Below, piece by piece: positions 8,546-17,524 of a DNA stretch of 21,707 nt (position 1 is its first letter; each line of letters starts with the position of its first letter). The stretch spans positions 1 to 21,707 of the forward strand of contig JAQIDD010000261.1 in the NCBI GenBank assembly GCA_027858215.1, in the 5' to 3' direction. Below the pieces are notes generated by a model. The model searched no databases and was not told the origin of the DNA. It worked only from the letters and a program-made list of their open reading frames with translations. Both the position numbers and the translations under genes were made by a program. Source of the stretch: Candidatus Delongbacteria bacterium. Lineage in GTDB: Bacteria; Bacteroidota; Bacteroidia; Bacteroidales; ML635J-15.

Positions 8546-8747
8546 CAGAATAAAATGGGGAGCAGGTGTTGGTTGTTGAATTCTCCGTTTTTGCAACTAC
8601 ACACATTTGCATTAGTGAACTGCTTGCGGATATGAGGCAATAAACTTTCTATCACTACTTACCCTTTCGCAAAAGCAACCCCCGGTATTATAAACAAAGA
8701 CAAAGAAATCTTGTTATCTTTGTCAAAACAGACAACAGCATTCAAGA
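8546..8747 (+). other. intergenic region with a -7 promoter box at 8715-8722
   Basis: No gene is visible in these 202 bases. TATCTTTG at 8715-8722 matches TAnnTTTG exactly and lies 25 bases before the ATG of the GT4 gene, so that gene likely has its own promoter. I saw no convincing terminator for the upstream TPR gene. Confidence 0.5.
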
Positions 8748-9893
8748 ATGAATATATTGATGTTGAATTATGAATACCCACCTTTGGGAGGAGGAGCCGG
8801 CCAGGTCACCCTGAATATTTCCGAAAGGCTGGCCATTCATAATAATGTGTATGTTGTGACATCAGGATTCAGAGGATTGCCAGCTACAGAAGAGCAAGGA
8901 AATTTATCTGTTTACAGATTAAATTCCCTGAGAAAAAAAGAAATGGGGTCCAATCCTTTGGAAATGCTTTCATGGATGCAAAAATGCTTAAGGTTTTGTG
9001 ATGATTATCTTCTAAAACATGATGTTGACTTGGTTTTTGCACATTTTACATTGCCAGGTGGGGAAGTTGCATTAAGGCTAAAACGCAAGCATAACATCCC
9101 CTACGTGATAATGAGTCATGGCCATGATATCCCCTGGTTCTTTCCCCGACAAATGTTTATATATCACCTGGGGCTTTATTTCAGAATTAAACGAATATGT
9201 AAAAATGCATCATCAATATTTTTACAAACACCAGAAATGAAAGCAATTGTAGACAAATTCACAGGAAAAAAACACAAGCACAAAAACATCATCATTCCCA
9301 ATGCCTGCGATTCTGCCTTTTTTACCCATGTAAAAAACAGGCCTCATGATAAACTCAGAATGGTTTTTACAGGAAGGTTCGTCAATCAAAAACAGCCATT
9401 GACCATTATTCAGGCATTGGCTTTATTGAAAAAAAGAAACATTGATTTTGAAATGAGTTTTATCGGCAACGGCCCGTTATTAAAACGTATGCAGAAACTA
9501 ATCCGCAAACATCATCTGAATGATAAAATAAATATCCGGGGCTGGATGACATTAAATAGCATAAAAAAAGAATATAAAACTTCCCATCTTTTTCTAATGC
9601 CTTCCCAGGCAGAAGGGATGTCCATTGCCATTATTGAAGCAATGGCCAGTGGGCTCTATATTTTAATAACGAAATCAGCAAACAAATACGAACTTGTAAA
9701 GCAAAACCTGAACGGCTTTATCATTGATGAAATAACGCCAAAAAATATTGCCGAAACAATCATGAATTATTACGACAATTATTTCCTGCACGGCATTGAA
9801 ATCCCCGATAAAACTGTAGAACACTTAATAAATATTTATAACTGGAAAAGCATAGGTGACATGTACATTCATTCATTGAACAATACGCTTTAA
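8748..9893 (+). CDS. glycosyltransferase family 4
   Basis: This is a GT-B fold retaining glycosyltransferase of 381 residues, close to the normal family length. The N-terminal domain (about 1-180) begins with a strand followed by Pro-Pro-Leu-Gly-Gly-Gly-Ala-Gly (11-18), the glycine-rich acceptor-side loop of GT4 enzymes. The C-terminal domain (about 200-381) has the sugar-nucleotide-binding Phe-Thr-Gly-Arg (207-210), Gly-Asn-Gly-Pro (240-243) and the Glu-x7-Glu motif at Glu289 and Glu297. No membrane segment is visible, but basic patches could attach it to the membrane. Its stop overlaps the stop of the convergent radical SAM gene by four bases. The donor and acceptor sugars cannot be assigned; a role in a surface glycan or glycolipid is likely. 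Confidence 0.9.
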   Translation: MNILMLNYEYPPLGGGAGQVTLNISERLAIHNNVYVVTSGFRGLPATEEQGNLSVYRLNSLRKKEMGSNPLEMLSWMQKCLRFCDDYLLKHDVDLVFAHFTLPGGEVALRLKRKHNIPYVIMSHGHDIPWFFPRQMFIYHLGLYFRIKRICKNASSIFLQTPEMKAIVDKFTGKKHKHKNIIIPNACDSAFFTHVKNRPHDKLRMVFTGRFVNQKQPLTIIQALALLKKRNIDFEMSFIGNGPLLKRMQKLIRKHHLNDKINIRGWMTLNSIKKEYKTSHLFLMPSQAEGMSIAIIEAMASGLYILITKSANKYELVKQNLNGFIIDEITPKNIAETIMNYYDNYFLHGIEIPDKTVEHLINIYNWKSIGDMYIHSLNNTL

Positions 9894-11389
9894 CCACCTT
9901 CAAATAAGTCTTTAATTTGTTGGGCAATTCTGGTTTGTGTATTGTTCATCAATTCCCTGATTAGAATTTCGCCCGGATTCTCAAGTGCCTTAAGTAATAG
10001 TTGTTTGGTTTTATCCTGGTCTCCGATGGTATCTATGGCACTTTCAAACTTCAGCACTATGTTTTTTTTCTCCTCCGGGGTAATGTTTTTGGCGGATTCG
10101 TTATCGAATATATGAAATTCAACTATTTCCTTCAGTTTTGTAATGGAAGTAGTGTTATAATCAACCTGTTGCTCCTGCTTCACTTTTTCATGTTTATACC
10201 ACCCCTCCAATTGATGTATTAAATCATTAAATGCATCGGCATTTCTTTTTTCAATATCTGTACGGGCTTTAAACGATTGCTGTTTATAAAAAACAAGAAT
10301 TTTTTGTATCAAATCCACCGGGCTATGCCATACAGAACACTCTGCCGGCTCCCAAACCCGGTTAAATGTAACGGGCACTTGTTTTTCGCTAAAATAACTG
10401 ACAATATCAGGAATATCATGCCAGTTTTGTTTCATGAAGCAACTGGCAATGCCGATGTAACGATTGTGGCGTTTGCAAAAATTGATGAAATACTGAATGT
10501 TATCGTAAACCTTAAAGAAATCAGCATTTTTTCTAATGCGTTCATAATTTGCTTTGTCAAGCGAATCTATGGAAATACTGATACTAAAATTACCACGATT
10601 GAGCAGATTTTTAATTCTTTCGTTTAATATGGTTCCATTGGTTTGCACAATGATTTCACATTTTGGATTCATTTCAATAATAGCATCCCAGATTTTATAG
10701 TAAATTGGTATTAAAAACGGTTCTCCTCCAAGGAACTTTGTTTTTTTAAGGTATGGAATAAATGCTTTGAGCTGATGGATAAATTCATTCCCATACACAT
10801 CATCTTTCATAGTTATTCCCCGTTTTTCTGATATAGTTGACGAATATGTCTCGGAACACATCACACATTCGAGATTGCATTTGTTTGACAATTCAAACTC
10901 CATGCTGATTGGGTAAGCAGATGGTGCCTTTAAATCATCATAATTTCTTGCTAACACCGTATAAAATGCTTTTTCAACCAATTGCACCTGGCAACAATAA
11001 CAACCGGCAGTGAGGTCATATTCTTTTATTTTATCACGCAATTCTTCTGCAGCTTCACCTTTCCATGCTTCCATGATGCTTGTTTCAGGGTACTTCCCTA
11101 ACTGGTGCGACACATTGTAACAACAGGCCCTGATTTTGCCTCCAAACCCAAAATACATATTGGTGAACGGCGCATGGCATACATATTTGAAATTGTGTAC
11201 CGGGCGACTGCGATTATACTCCTGTATGTTCTTTTTGGACAAAGAAACAGGCTTATTGCGTGAAAAATACACCTGATAACTTTTTAAATGAATGATTCCC
11301 TTGTATCCTTTTGCAATAAAATTTAAGGCAGGTGAGCTACTAACTACACGCCTTGCTTTTGGCTTTATTTTCACACCCAATATTTTCAT
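9890..11389 (-). CDS. radical SAM protein with N-terminal twitch/SPASM-like domain (copy 1)
   Basis: Of 499 residues, about 65-140 form a twitch/SPASM-like domain: Cys71-His-Ala-Pro-Phe, a Gly turn, Cys89-Cys90, then Cys130-x-Cys132-Cys133. Four of these would bind a second Fe-S cluster. The radical SAM core follows, with Cys171-x3-Cys175-x2-Cys178 for the cluster that cleaves S-adenosylmethionine and Gly-Gly-Glu-Pro-Phe at 221-225 for SAM binding. The Ser-Ile-Asp-Ser-Leu strand lies near 273-277. In most SPASM/twitch enzymes the extra domain comes after the core, so the order here is reversed. A helical C-terminal part (about 360-499) has no motif I know. It is the last gene of the minus-strand run, six bases after its paralogue. 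The substrate is unknown. Confidence 0.88.
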   Translation of the reverse strand: MKILGVKIKPKARRVVSSSPALNFIAKGYKGIIHLKSYQVYFSRNKPVSLSKKNIQEYNRSRPVHNFKYVCHAPFTNMYFGFGGKIRACCYNVSHQLGKYPETSIMEAWKGEAAEELRDKIKEYDLTAGCYCCQVQLVEKAFYTVLARNYDDLKAPSAYPISMEFELSNKCNLECVMCSETYSSTISEKRGITMKDDVYGNEFIHQLKAFIPYLKKTKFLGGEPFLIPIYYKIWDAIIEMNPKCEIIVQTNGTILNERIKNLLNRGNFSISISIDSLDKANYERIRKNADFFKVYDNIQYFINFCKRHNRYIGIASCFMKQNWHDIPDIVSYFSEKQVPVTFNRVWEPAECSVWHSPVDLIQKILVFYKQQSFKARTDIEKRNADAFNDLIHQLEGWYKHEKVKQEQQVDYNTTSITKLKEIVEFHIFDNESAKNITPEEKKNIVLKFESAIDTIGDQDKTKQLLLKALENPGEILIRELMNNTQTRIAQQIKDLFEGG

Positions 11390-11395
11390 GCACGC

Positions 11396-12772
11396 TTACT
11401 TTCCATATGTTGTGACCAGTTTTATCAGTTCACTGTCCGATTTTGACATTAGCACTTTATAAATCATAGAAGGGGGCATGGTGTTGGCAAGATTAAAAAA
11501 ATCTTCACGGGAAATGGTCGTCTCAGTTAATGAATTCAAAACCCGTTCAACTGTATTGCGTGTAGTTTGCATCTTATTTTCTACATCCACTTTTGATGCC
11601 ACAATTTTTTCCAAATGCTTTTCTATCTGTTCATAAAAAAATGCTTCAGGATTTGCATATTTTGCTTTATCCTCAATTACGTCATTTTGTTCTTGTTCTG
11701 AGGCACTTAACCATTGATATATTTGATTGTTCAGTAAATTTTTAAAAATTTTCACGTTGTGAAAACTTTCGCGTTTAAGCATGTTTGGTTTGATGTTTTC
11801 CGCGGAGAGGGTGTCGTAAATGTGTTGAAGTTGTTTGGCAGGAAGAGGCCACAACGCATGTTGCCTGGGATAACGTACAGTGTTAAACCATATCGGAATG
11901 TTATGCTTGTTTCCAAACCTGATAAAATCTGCCATTTCCCACCAGTTTTCCCGCATCGGGTTAACCAAAACGCATAATTTTGTTTTTTTCCGGCGGCAAT
12001 AGTTTAGAAAATAGTTGAAATTCTGCATGGTTTTTTCAAATGCTGCATTTACCCGTATTTTTTCATAATTGTCTTTTTGTAGTGAATCAATTGAAATGTT
12101 GATATCAAAACGCACCTTTTCCATCAAGGCTTTGATGTCGTTGTTAAGAACGGTGCCATTTGTTGCTACAACTAGTTCTAAACCGGGATTTAGTTTAGCG
12201 ACATTTTCAACAATTTGCTGGTATCTTTTACTCAAAAACGGTTCACCCCCATTTAATCTCAATTCCTGCAAATGAGGAATAAATTCATTCAATTGTTCAA
12301 TAAATGCATCATCATAAGGAATCTTAAGCGGCGGTTTTTTCTCCCTGTTTTTTCTGATTGAAGATGACAATGTTCCATTACACATGATACATTCAAGGTT
12401 GCACGTATTATCAAGTTCCAGCTCCATCATTTTAGGATATGTAGCGGGTTTTCCCAAATGATCATAAGCTTTTGCCAGTACTGATACATAGTTTCCGTTA
12501 TTCAGATTCTCCAAACAGGTTCCACAGGTTTGTTCAAGTGTCAAATTTTTTATGTTTTTCCTGAATTCATTAAATGAATCACAGTTCCATATTTCTTTTA
12601 TTGATTTACCGGGGTAACTCTCAGGCAACGTAAACCCCAACCAGCAGGGAGCAGTATCACCGTGAATGTTGAAATACATATTGGTAAAGGGAGCGTAACA
12701 CAAGAACTTCCTCCGTTTCCGTGGGCGGGTAGCATTGTATTTTTTTATAAAACTGTATTTTTCAGATATCAT
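11396..12772 (-). CDS. radical SAM protein with N-terminal twitch/SPASM-like domain (copy 2)
   Basis: The frame can be extended to a TTG at 12781, but the ATG at 12772 is the better start and gives 458 residues. Numbered from it, the N-terminal twitch-like cysteines are Cys25, Cys43, Cys83 and Cys86. The core cysteines are Cys124, Cys128 and Cys131, and Gly-Gly-Glu is at 175-177. It is clearly a paralogue of the genes at 9890 and 20000: all share Pro-Phe-x-Asn-Met-Tyr-Phe, Asn-Leu-Glu-Cys, Thr-Asn-Gly-Thr and Ser-Ile-Asp-Ser-Leu. It lacks the doubled cysteines of copy 1, having Cys-Trp where copy 1 has Cys-Cys. The region after the core keeps Glu-Asn-Trp but replaces the Arg-Val-Trp found in the other copies with Thr-Val-Arg. 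It lies 21 bases after the UbiA-like gene. The reaction is unknown. Confidence 0.87.
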   Translation of the reverse strand: MISEKYSFIKKYNATRPRKRRKFLCYAPFTNMYFNIHGDTAPCWLGFTLPESYPGKSIKEIWNCDSFNEFRKNIKNLTLEQTCGTCLENLNNGNYVSVLAKAYDHLGKPATYPKMMELELDNTCNLECIMCNGTLSSSIRKNREKKPPLKIPYDDAFIEQLNEFIPHLQELRLNGGEPFLSKRYQQIVENVAKLNPGLELVVATNGTVLNNDIKALMEKVRFDINISIDSLQKDNYEKIRVNAAFEKTMQNFNYFLNYCRRKKTKLCVLVNPMRENWWEMADFIRFGNKHNIPIWFNTVRYPRQHALWPLPAKQLQHIYDTLSAENIKPNMLKRESFHNVKIFKNLLNNQIYQWLSASEQEQNDVIEDKAKYANPEAFFYEQIEKHLEKIVASKVDVENKMQTTRNTVERVLNSLTETTISREDFFNLANTMPPSMIYKVLMSKSDSELIKLVTTYGK

Positions 12773-12793
12773 ATTGATCAATGCAATAATTAA

Positions 12794-13825
12794 TTATTTC
12801 CTGAATAAGCGGTAAAACCGTTTCGCATATTCATTATGAAACATTTTGTAATAAAGCCAGACAATAAACATATGCCATATCATTTTATTTTTGAACAACA
12901 CGACATGGACAATAAATAAAACAATGAACCAAGGGTTTATTAAAGATAATAAAAACAAAAACACAACGGGCAGGATATCCTCATAAAAATCATTTAAATA
13001 CAAAAAATAATCGACAGTTGATTTTGGACGCGTATATTTACTTTTGACTTTAATGATATAATACAACACTGTAACCGGCATTATTATCCAAAAATGCTGA
13101 ATTCTGGTTGCCAATAAAGCAATAAAGCCAATCAGAAAAAGCAATTCCATTGCGACAAAAAGCTTTAGTCTGTTATAGGAGGTGTGTGTACCATATTTAA
13201 GAACAAAGGTTGTTATGCCAGACTTTTCATCATTGTCAACATCTGCAATCTGATGAAGCATTATGTTACGAAGGCCACGTAAAAAATAAGAAATCATTAA
13301 AACAGTAAAAACAATCACGAGATTACTGTCCGGATGTAAATCACAACCAAAAATAAACATGGCTATTAAAGCAGGCAGGAGGCTACTGTATAGGGCATCA
13401 ACAATTACACTAAAGAAAACTGAATTCTTGATTCTAAATGGTGGTAAAGAATAAAATGTCAACAATACAATTTGTGTCGTGAATAAAGCAATGGCAAATA
13501 CTGTCACAGGTAAAAAAAACCAGGGACCAACTGCGACAATTATGCTGGCAATTACAAGTAAACTCAATTTATTATTGCTGAATTTTGATGCAATATTATT
13601 TTTACCAGCTAATTTGTCTGCTTTTTTATCTGATATATCATTAACTATAAAACCATAAGAGGCAGTTCCTATGACACTAACACAAAACGGTATCAATAGT
13701 AATACAAAACGCTTTATATCATGCTCTGAGAATATTTGCATCAAGTATGCTATTGCCAGTATGGGAGGAAAAATATACCCCCACCAATGCGATAATCTGA
13801 ATATGCCTAAAAGGGATTTTACCAT
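12794..13825 (-). CDS. UbiA-family prenyltransferase
   Basis: UbiA enzymes are multi-pass membrane proteins that transfer an isoprenoid chain from its diphosphate to an acceptor such as an aromatic ring or sugar phosphate. This 343-residue protein has about eight or nine hydrophobic segments. Its first aspartate-rich motif is Asn62-Asp63-x2-Asp66-x3-Asp70. Its second is Asp195-x3-Asp199 followed by Lys-Ser-Gly-x-Thr-Thr, both positioned as expected to bind the diphosphate through magnesium. The C-terminal tail (about 300-343) is long, basic and aromatic. It lies 51 bases after the methyltransferase gene and 21 bases before a radical SAM gene, so it appears to be part of their operon. It is not near quinone or haem genes, so a role in the cluster's own product is more likely than a housekeeping one. 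The acceptor is unknown. Confidence 0.87.
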   Translation of the reverse strand: MVKSLLGIFRLSHWWGYIFPPILAIAYLMQIFSEHDIKRFVLLLIPFCVSVIGTASYGFIVNDISDKKADKLAGKNNIASKFSNNKLSLLVIASIIVAVGPWFFLPVTVFAIALFTTQIVLLTFYSLPPFRIKNSVFFSVIVDALYSSLLPALIAMFIFGCDLHPDSNLVIVFTVLMISYFLRGLRNIMLHQIADVDNDEKSGITTFVLKYGTHTSYNRLKLFVAMELLFLIGFIALLATRIQHFWIIMPVTVLYYIIKVKSKYTRPKSTVDYFLYLNDFYEDILPVVFLFLLSLINPWFIVLFIVHVVLFKNKMIWHMFIVWLYYKMFHNEYAKRFYRLFRK

Positions 13826-13876
13826 TATTCAACCAATTAGATGGACAAGATAGTGAATTAATCAAAGCTGCATTAT

Positions 13877-14635
13877 TCACTTTTTGACTAATATCTCAAA
13901 AACATCAGCGTAAGAAAACATATCACTTTCTTTCTTAAACAATTTAATGTTACTCTTTTCAGAAAATTTTACGGAACCTACTCCCCCATCATCATTAAAC
14001 CCGGGTTTACCAACTTTTAATATTTCAAAGTTCAAATGCCTCAACATACTTAATGTATGATATAAGCAAGGCAGATTATACGCATATTTTTTATTCATGA
14101 GGTTGGCTATCTTGTTAACATGCTTCATCTCAGGCAAATCTTTTCTGAAATAATCTTTTATGTATAATACCCCTCCTTTTTTCAAAACCTGAGCTGCTGA
14201 TTCAAGCAAGCCATTCTGATTTGTACTGTGACCATAAGCTTCAAGAAAATACACGATATCATAAGTGGATTTGTCAAAATACCGATGCATCAGGTGAAAA
14301 TCTCCGGCAACAGCAGTAATTTTATCGTTAAGCTTATAATCATCAATCTTTTGTTTTGCAATGTCAATTTGTGTTGCGGAAATATTCATGGCATCAATGT
14401 AAACATCATTCTTCCGGGCAAAATATATTGCCGGGCCACATATTCCACAACCGGCATCCAACAATTTCATCCCGTCCTGTATGCCCATGATGTCGATATA
14501 GTAATCAAACATACCTTGCTCATCAGATGACCGGTGCGACTGAATTGCCGAATCCACGACCTCTAAATATGTGTCAGTAAACTGATCATAATGCTTCTTG
14601 ATGGCTTTAATATTTGTACGTTTAAACAGGTGCAT
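13877..14635 (-). CDS. class I SAM-dependent methyltransferase
   Basis: This 252-residue protein has the Rossmann methyltransferase signature Leu-Leu-Asp-Ala-Gly-Cys-Gly (58-64) for SAM binding. An Asn-Ile-Ser-x-x-Gln segment (84-89), like that of sterol, terpenoid and cyclopropane-fatty-acid methyltransferases, follows the second strand. A Gly-Asp at 111-112 and the strand Gly-Gly-Val-Leu-Tyr-Ile complete the fold. Gly-His-Ser-Thr-Asn (135-139) lies in the region where those enzymes hold active-site residues. The resemblance to small-molecule and lipid methyltransferases, and the neighbouring UbiA gene, point to methylation of a prenylated or lipid product, but this is inference. It begins 19 bases after the B12-type radical SAM gene, consistent with co-transcription. 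Confidence 0.85.
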   Translation of the reverse strand: MHLFKRTNIKAIKKHYDQFTDTYLEVVDSAIQSHRSSDEQGMFDYYIDIMGIQDGMKLLDAGCGICGPAIYFARKNDVYIDAMNISATQIDIAKQKIDDYKLNDKITAVAGDFHLMHRYFDKSTYDIVYFLEAYGHSTNQNGLLESAAQVLKKGGVLYIKDYFRKDLPEMKHVNKIANLMNKKYAYNLPCLYHTLSMLRHLNFEILKVGKPGFNDDGGVGSVKFSEKSNIKLFKKESDMFSYADVFEILVKK

Positions 14636-14654
14636 ACAATTAAAATATGTTTTC

Positions 14655-16070
14655 TTATTGTTTGATCAATCCCAGTTTCCTAAAAACATTATAAGTCTTT
14701 TCTATAAACAACAGGGTATTCGATTTTTTCAAAAACAGATGATTATGCTTATTAAAAACATAAGCTGCTGCTGTTGTCCTCAGGCTTCTGGTATAAAACA
14801 ATGATTTAAGCAACTTACGCCTGAACATTTTGGCGGTATGGAGTTTTTCGAGATAATAATAAATAACATCCTCCATTTCTTTGTCATTGCCGTTTTTGAG
14901 CTTATAGGTTAAATGACAAAAATTGTAATATATCCAATCGTGGGGATAATTGTTTTTAACTATTCTGTGCTCTTTTTCCAGTCCGATGTGCAATGGTGTT
15001 TTGGCCAACGGCGTTAAAAATGTAAAGGTAAATGTATCCAATGAACTGTTCCGGATAAAATTAGCCCTGTCATGTATATCCTGAACGGTATCCGTATCAA
15101 AGCCGCAAATAAACGCTGCTGTAACAGCTACCTTTTCTTTATGTAAGCTTTTGAACGTTTCTTTGTAAGCGTTTTTAGCCGGATTTTCATTTATGCCTTT
15201 GTGAATAGAACGAATGGCTTTAAGATTCTCTGTTTCAATGCCAATAAAAAACAAAACAAAACCTGCTTTGCGGGCCAATCTTATTACCTGAATGTCATCA
15301 GCAATATTGACAGACACAAAACATAAAAAATCTTTTTTAATGTTATTTGCAATGATTTGATTAAAAAGCTCTATTGCTTTTGCTTTATGGGTTTTGGTAC
15401 TCCCTATCAAATTATCATCTTTGAAAATGACATAATTTTGTTTTATTTCTTTTAATTCGTTGATAACTGCACTAACAGGCTTATACCTTAGCTTATGCCC
15501 TGAATACACAGGCACGCCACAAAAGCTGCAATTAAAAGGGCAGCCTCTTGTAAACTCCATGGTCGCAATCGGGTAATTATATTTTTCAAACACATCCCTT
15601 CGTGGGGCAACCGGGTTTGACAGGTCATAGAAACCGCCTTCATACTCTTTCTTCAAATTTCCAGTTTCAAAATCGCGTATCAGAGATTTCCAAATACCTT
15701 CTGCCTCACCTGCAACCACCGCACTGCAATGTTCACTCACCTCATCTTTAAACAAGGTTGCATGAACCCCGCCTATTACCACGGGTACATTATGCTCACG
15801 GTACAGTTTTGCAATATCATAAGCCCTGTTAATGCATGTATTGGTTGAAGAAAGTCCAACCAAATCTGCCTCAGTGTAGGTAAATGCATCAAAATTTTCA
15901 TCAATAATTTCAACATCCCAGTTACCGGGTGTTAAAGCTGCAATAATACCTAATGATAAAGGTTGAAATGATGTTAATTTATGAAGCGGAATAAATTTTT
16001 TTCCGTCATTCACTACCCTCGTATCAATTACATTTATCAGAAGGAGTTTGTATTTTGAGTTTTTCCTCAT
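14655..16070 (-). CDS. B12-binding-domain radical SAM protein (tandem copy 2)
   Basis: The ATG at 16070 is chosen because it overlaps the upstream stop as ATGA, which implies coupled translation, and because the paralogue starts at the same place; an ATG at 16103 would add 11 residues. The protein then has 471 residues. A Rossmann-like cobalamin-binding domain (about 7-145) precedes the radical SAM core with Cys177-x3-Cys181-x2-Cys184. I see no Asp-x-His-x-x-Gly, so cobalamin would be bound without a lower histidine ligand, as in several enzymes of this class. The family includes methylases of unactivated carbon or phosphorus and ring-forming enzymes such as BchE, so its reaction cannot be assigned. 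A basic, aromatic C-terminal tail follows from about residue 390. It is strongly similar along its length to the preceding gene. Confidence 0.87.
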   Translation of the reverse strand: MRKNSKYKLLLINVIDTRVVNDGKKFIPLHKLTSFQPLSLGIIAALTPGNWDVEIIDENFDAFTYTEADLVGLSSTNTCINRAYDIAKLYREHNVPVVIGGVHATLFKDEVSEHCSAVVAGEAEGIWKSLIRDFETGNLKKEYEGGFYDLSNPVAPRRDVFEKYNYPIATMEFTRGCPFNCSFCGVPVYSGHKLRYKPVSAVINELKEIKQNYVIFKDDNLIGSTKTHKAKAIELFNQIIANNIKKDFLCFVSVNIADDIQVIRLARKAGFVLFFIGIETENLKAIRSIHKGINENPAKNAYKETFKSLHKEKVAVTAAFICGFDTDTVQDIHDRANFIRNSSLDTFTFTFLTPLAKTPLHIGLEKEHRIVKNNYPHDWIYYNFCHLTYKLKNGNDKEMEDVIYYYLEKLHTAKMFRRKLLKSLFYTRSLRTTAAAYVFNKHNHLFLKKSNTLLFIEKTYNVFRKLGLIKQ

Positions 16071-17446
16071 TTGTGTTTGATGATTTTTCTTACCAGCCAA
16101 CAATGTTGTGTGCCAACATGGAAATTTTTAACCAACATCAACAATGTCTTCGCTGTTACAAAACTACGGCTTCTTAAGATAGTAAAAAAGAATTTTTTGG
16201 AGATAGTTTTGCAATTCACCAATGCAAGGGAAGAACCATAGAAAGCTTCCATGATTTTTTGCCTGTCTTGTTTATAATCAATGGTATAATTACTGGCATT
16301 GTAATAAATCCAGTCCTTCGGGAAATCGGTATGCAACAACCTGTTTTCACGCTTAAGCCTCTCAAACAATGGCGTTTCCGCTAAAGGGGTAAGGATAGTT
16401 AATGTACTGGCATCTATATTGCTGTTAAGAATGTATTTCCCCCTTTCTTTAATTTTCTCAGGTGTGTCATTCTCAAATCCGGAAATGAATCCACCCATGA
16501 TGGCCATGTTGTAATTGTGAATTTTTTTTACAGCTTCACTGTATTTTGAAGCCGAAGATTTATAATTCATTCTTTTATTTACGTTTTTCAAATCATCCAC
16601 ATTTTCCGATTCGAACCCAATATACAACACCCTCACTCCTGCCATTTTAGCTGCCTTAAGAAATTCGTCATCTTCATATACATCAATTGAAGCAGCACAA
16701 ATAAACCGTTTGTTTATGTTGCTTTCAGCAATTTTATGAAAAAATTGCTTTATTTTTTCGTTGCTTTTGGCATCACAATAAATGGTATCGTCAACCAGGA
16801 ATACATACTTCTGAGGCGTTTCTTTTAATTCTTCAATTGCATCATCAATGTTCCTTTGCCTGTAGGCGTGTTTATAGAATACAGGAACTGCACAAAAATG
16901 GCAATTGTTTACACAGCCTCTTGCAAACTGCACCGTTGCAATTTCATAGTTGTATTTCTCAAAAATATCCCTTCTGGGCCTGGTATAATCTGAGAGATTT
17001 ATAAAATCCCCTTCATAAAAATCTTTCAAAGTATTGTTTTCAAAATCTGCTATAAGTTGCGGCCATACAGCTTCAGCCTCCCCTTTAACCACAACATCAA
17101 AATCATCACGGATTTCAGATGCATAAAGCCAGACGTGTTTTCCACCCACAACGGTTTTTATCCCTTTCTCCTGCAATTGAACGGAAATATCAATGGCTCT
17201 GTTTATGCTAGTTGTGTAAGTAGATATGCCTACAAGGTCAGCATCAGTATCAACAAAATCCTCAAAATTTTCATCTATCAATTCCACTTCCCACTCCTCA
17301 GGCGTGAGAGCAGCAATTATCCCCAGGGCAATGGGTTGAAATCCGGGCAATCCGTTGGTAGGGACAAAGAAATCATCGTTTGCCGAACGTTTATCAACTG
17401 TGTTTATCAATAAGAGTTTTTTCCTTCGCATAATTATCAGAGACAT
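16067..17446 (-). CDS. B12-binding-domain radical SAM protein (tandem copy 1)
   Basis: This is the first gene of the six-gene minus-strand run. It encodes 459 residues from the ATG at 17446; a second ATG at 17431 would remove five residues and matches the paralogue's Met-Arg-Lys start. An N-terminal cobalamin-binding-type domain (about 8-145) opens with Lys-Lys-Leu-Leu-Leu-Ile-Asn and includes Val-Gly-Gly-Lys-His in place of the usual Gly-Gly-x-His spacing. The core carries Cys-Val-Asn-Asn-Cys-His-Phe-Cys near 177-184. The last 70 residues are hydrophobic and basic and could touch a membrane. It shares long stretches with the next gene, such as Leu-Gly-Ile-Ile-Ala-Ala-Leu-Thr-Pro, so the pair arose by tandem duplication. 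The two may perform successive or alternative steps on one product. Confidence 0.87.
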   Translation of the reverse strand: MSLIIMRRKKLLLINTVDKRSANDDFFVPTNGLPGFQPIALGIIAALTPEEWEVELIDENFEDFVDTDADLVGISTYTTSINRAIDISVQLQEKGIKTVVGGKHVWLYASEIRDDFDVVVKGEAEAVWPQLIADFENNTLKDFYEGDFINLSDYTRPRRDIFEKYNYEIATVQFARGCVNNCHFCAVPVFYKHAYRQRNIDDAIEELKETPQKYVFLVDDTIYCDAKSNEKIKQFFHKIAESNINKRFICAASIDVYEDDEFLKAAKMAGVRVLYIGFESENVDDLKNVNKRMNYKSSASKYSEAVKKIHNYNMAIMGGFISGFENDTPEKIKERGKYILNSNIDASTLTILTPLAETPLFERLKRENRLLHTDFPKDWIYYNASNYTIDYKQDRQKIMEAFYGSSLALVNCKTISKKFFFTILRSRSFVTAKTLLMLVKNFHVGTQHCWLVRKIIKHK

Positions 17447-17524
17447 TCAGAACAACGAAATTACCAAAAAATATGTATTTTTGTTCATAGTTGATGCTAT
17501 TTTCAACAAAAACAGCTCAACAAA
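17447..17524. promoter_or_regulatory. divergent promoter region
   Basis: These 78 bases separate two divergent genes. On the plus strand TATTTTTG at 17476-17483 fits TAnnTTTG exactly, 41 bases before the ATG at 17525. On the minus strand a TA with TTTTTTG close by (about 17466-17476) has one base too many in the spacer, so it is a weaker candidate promoter for the six-gene run. Confidence 0.5.
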
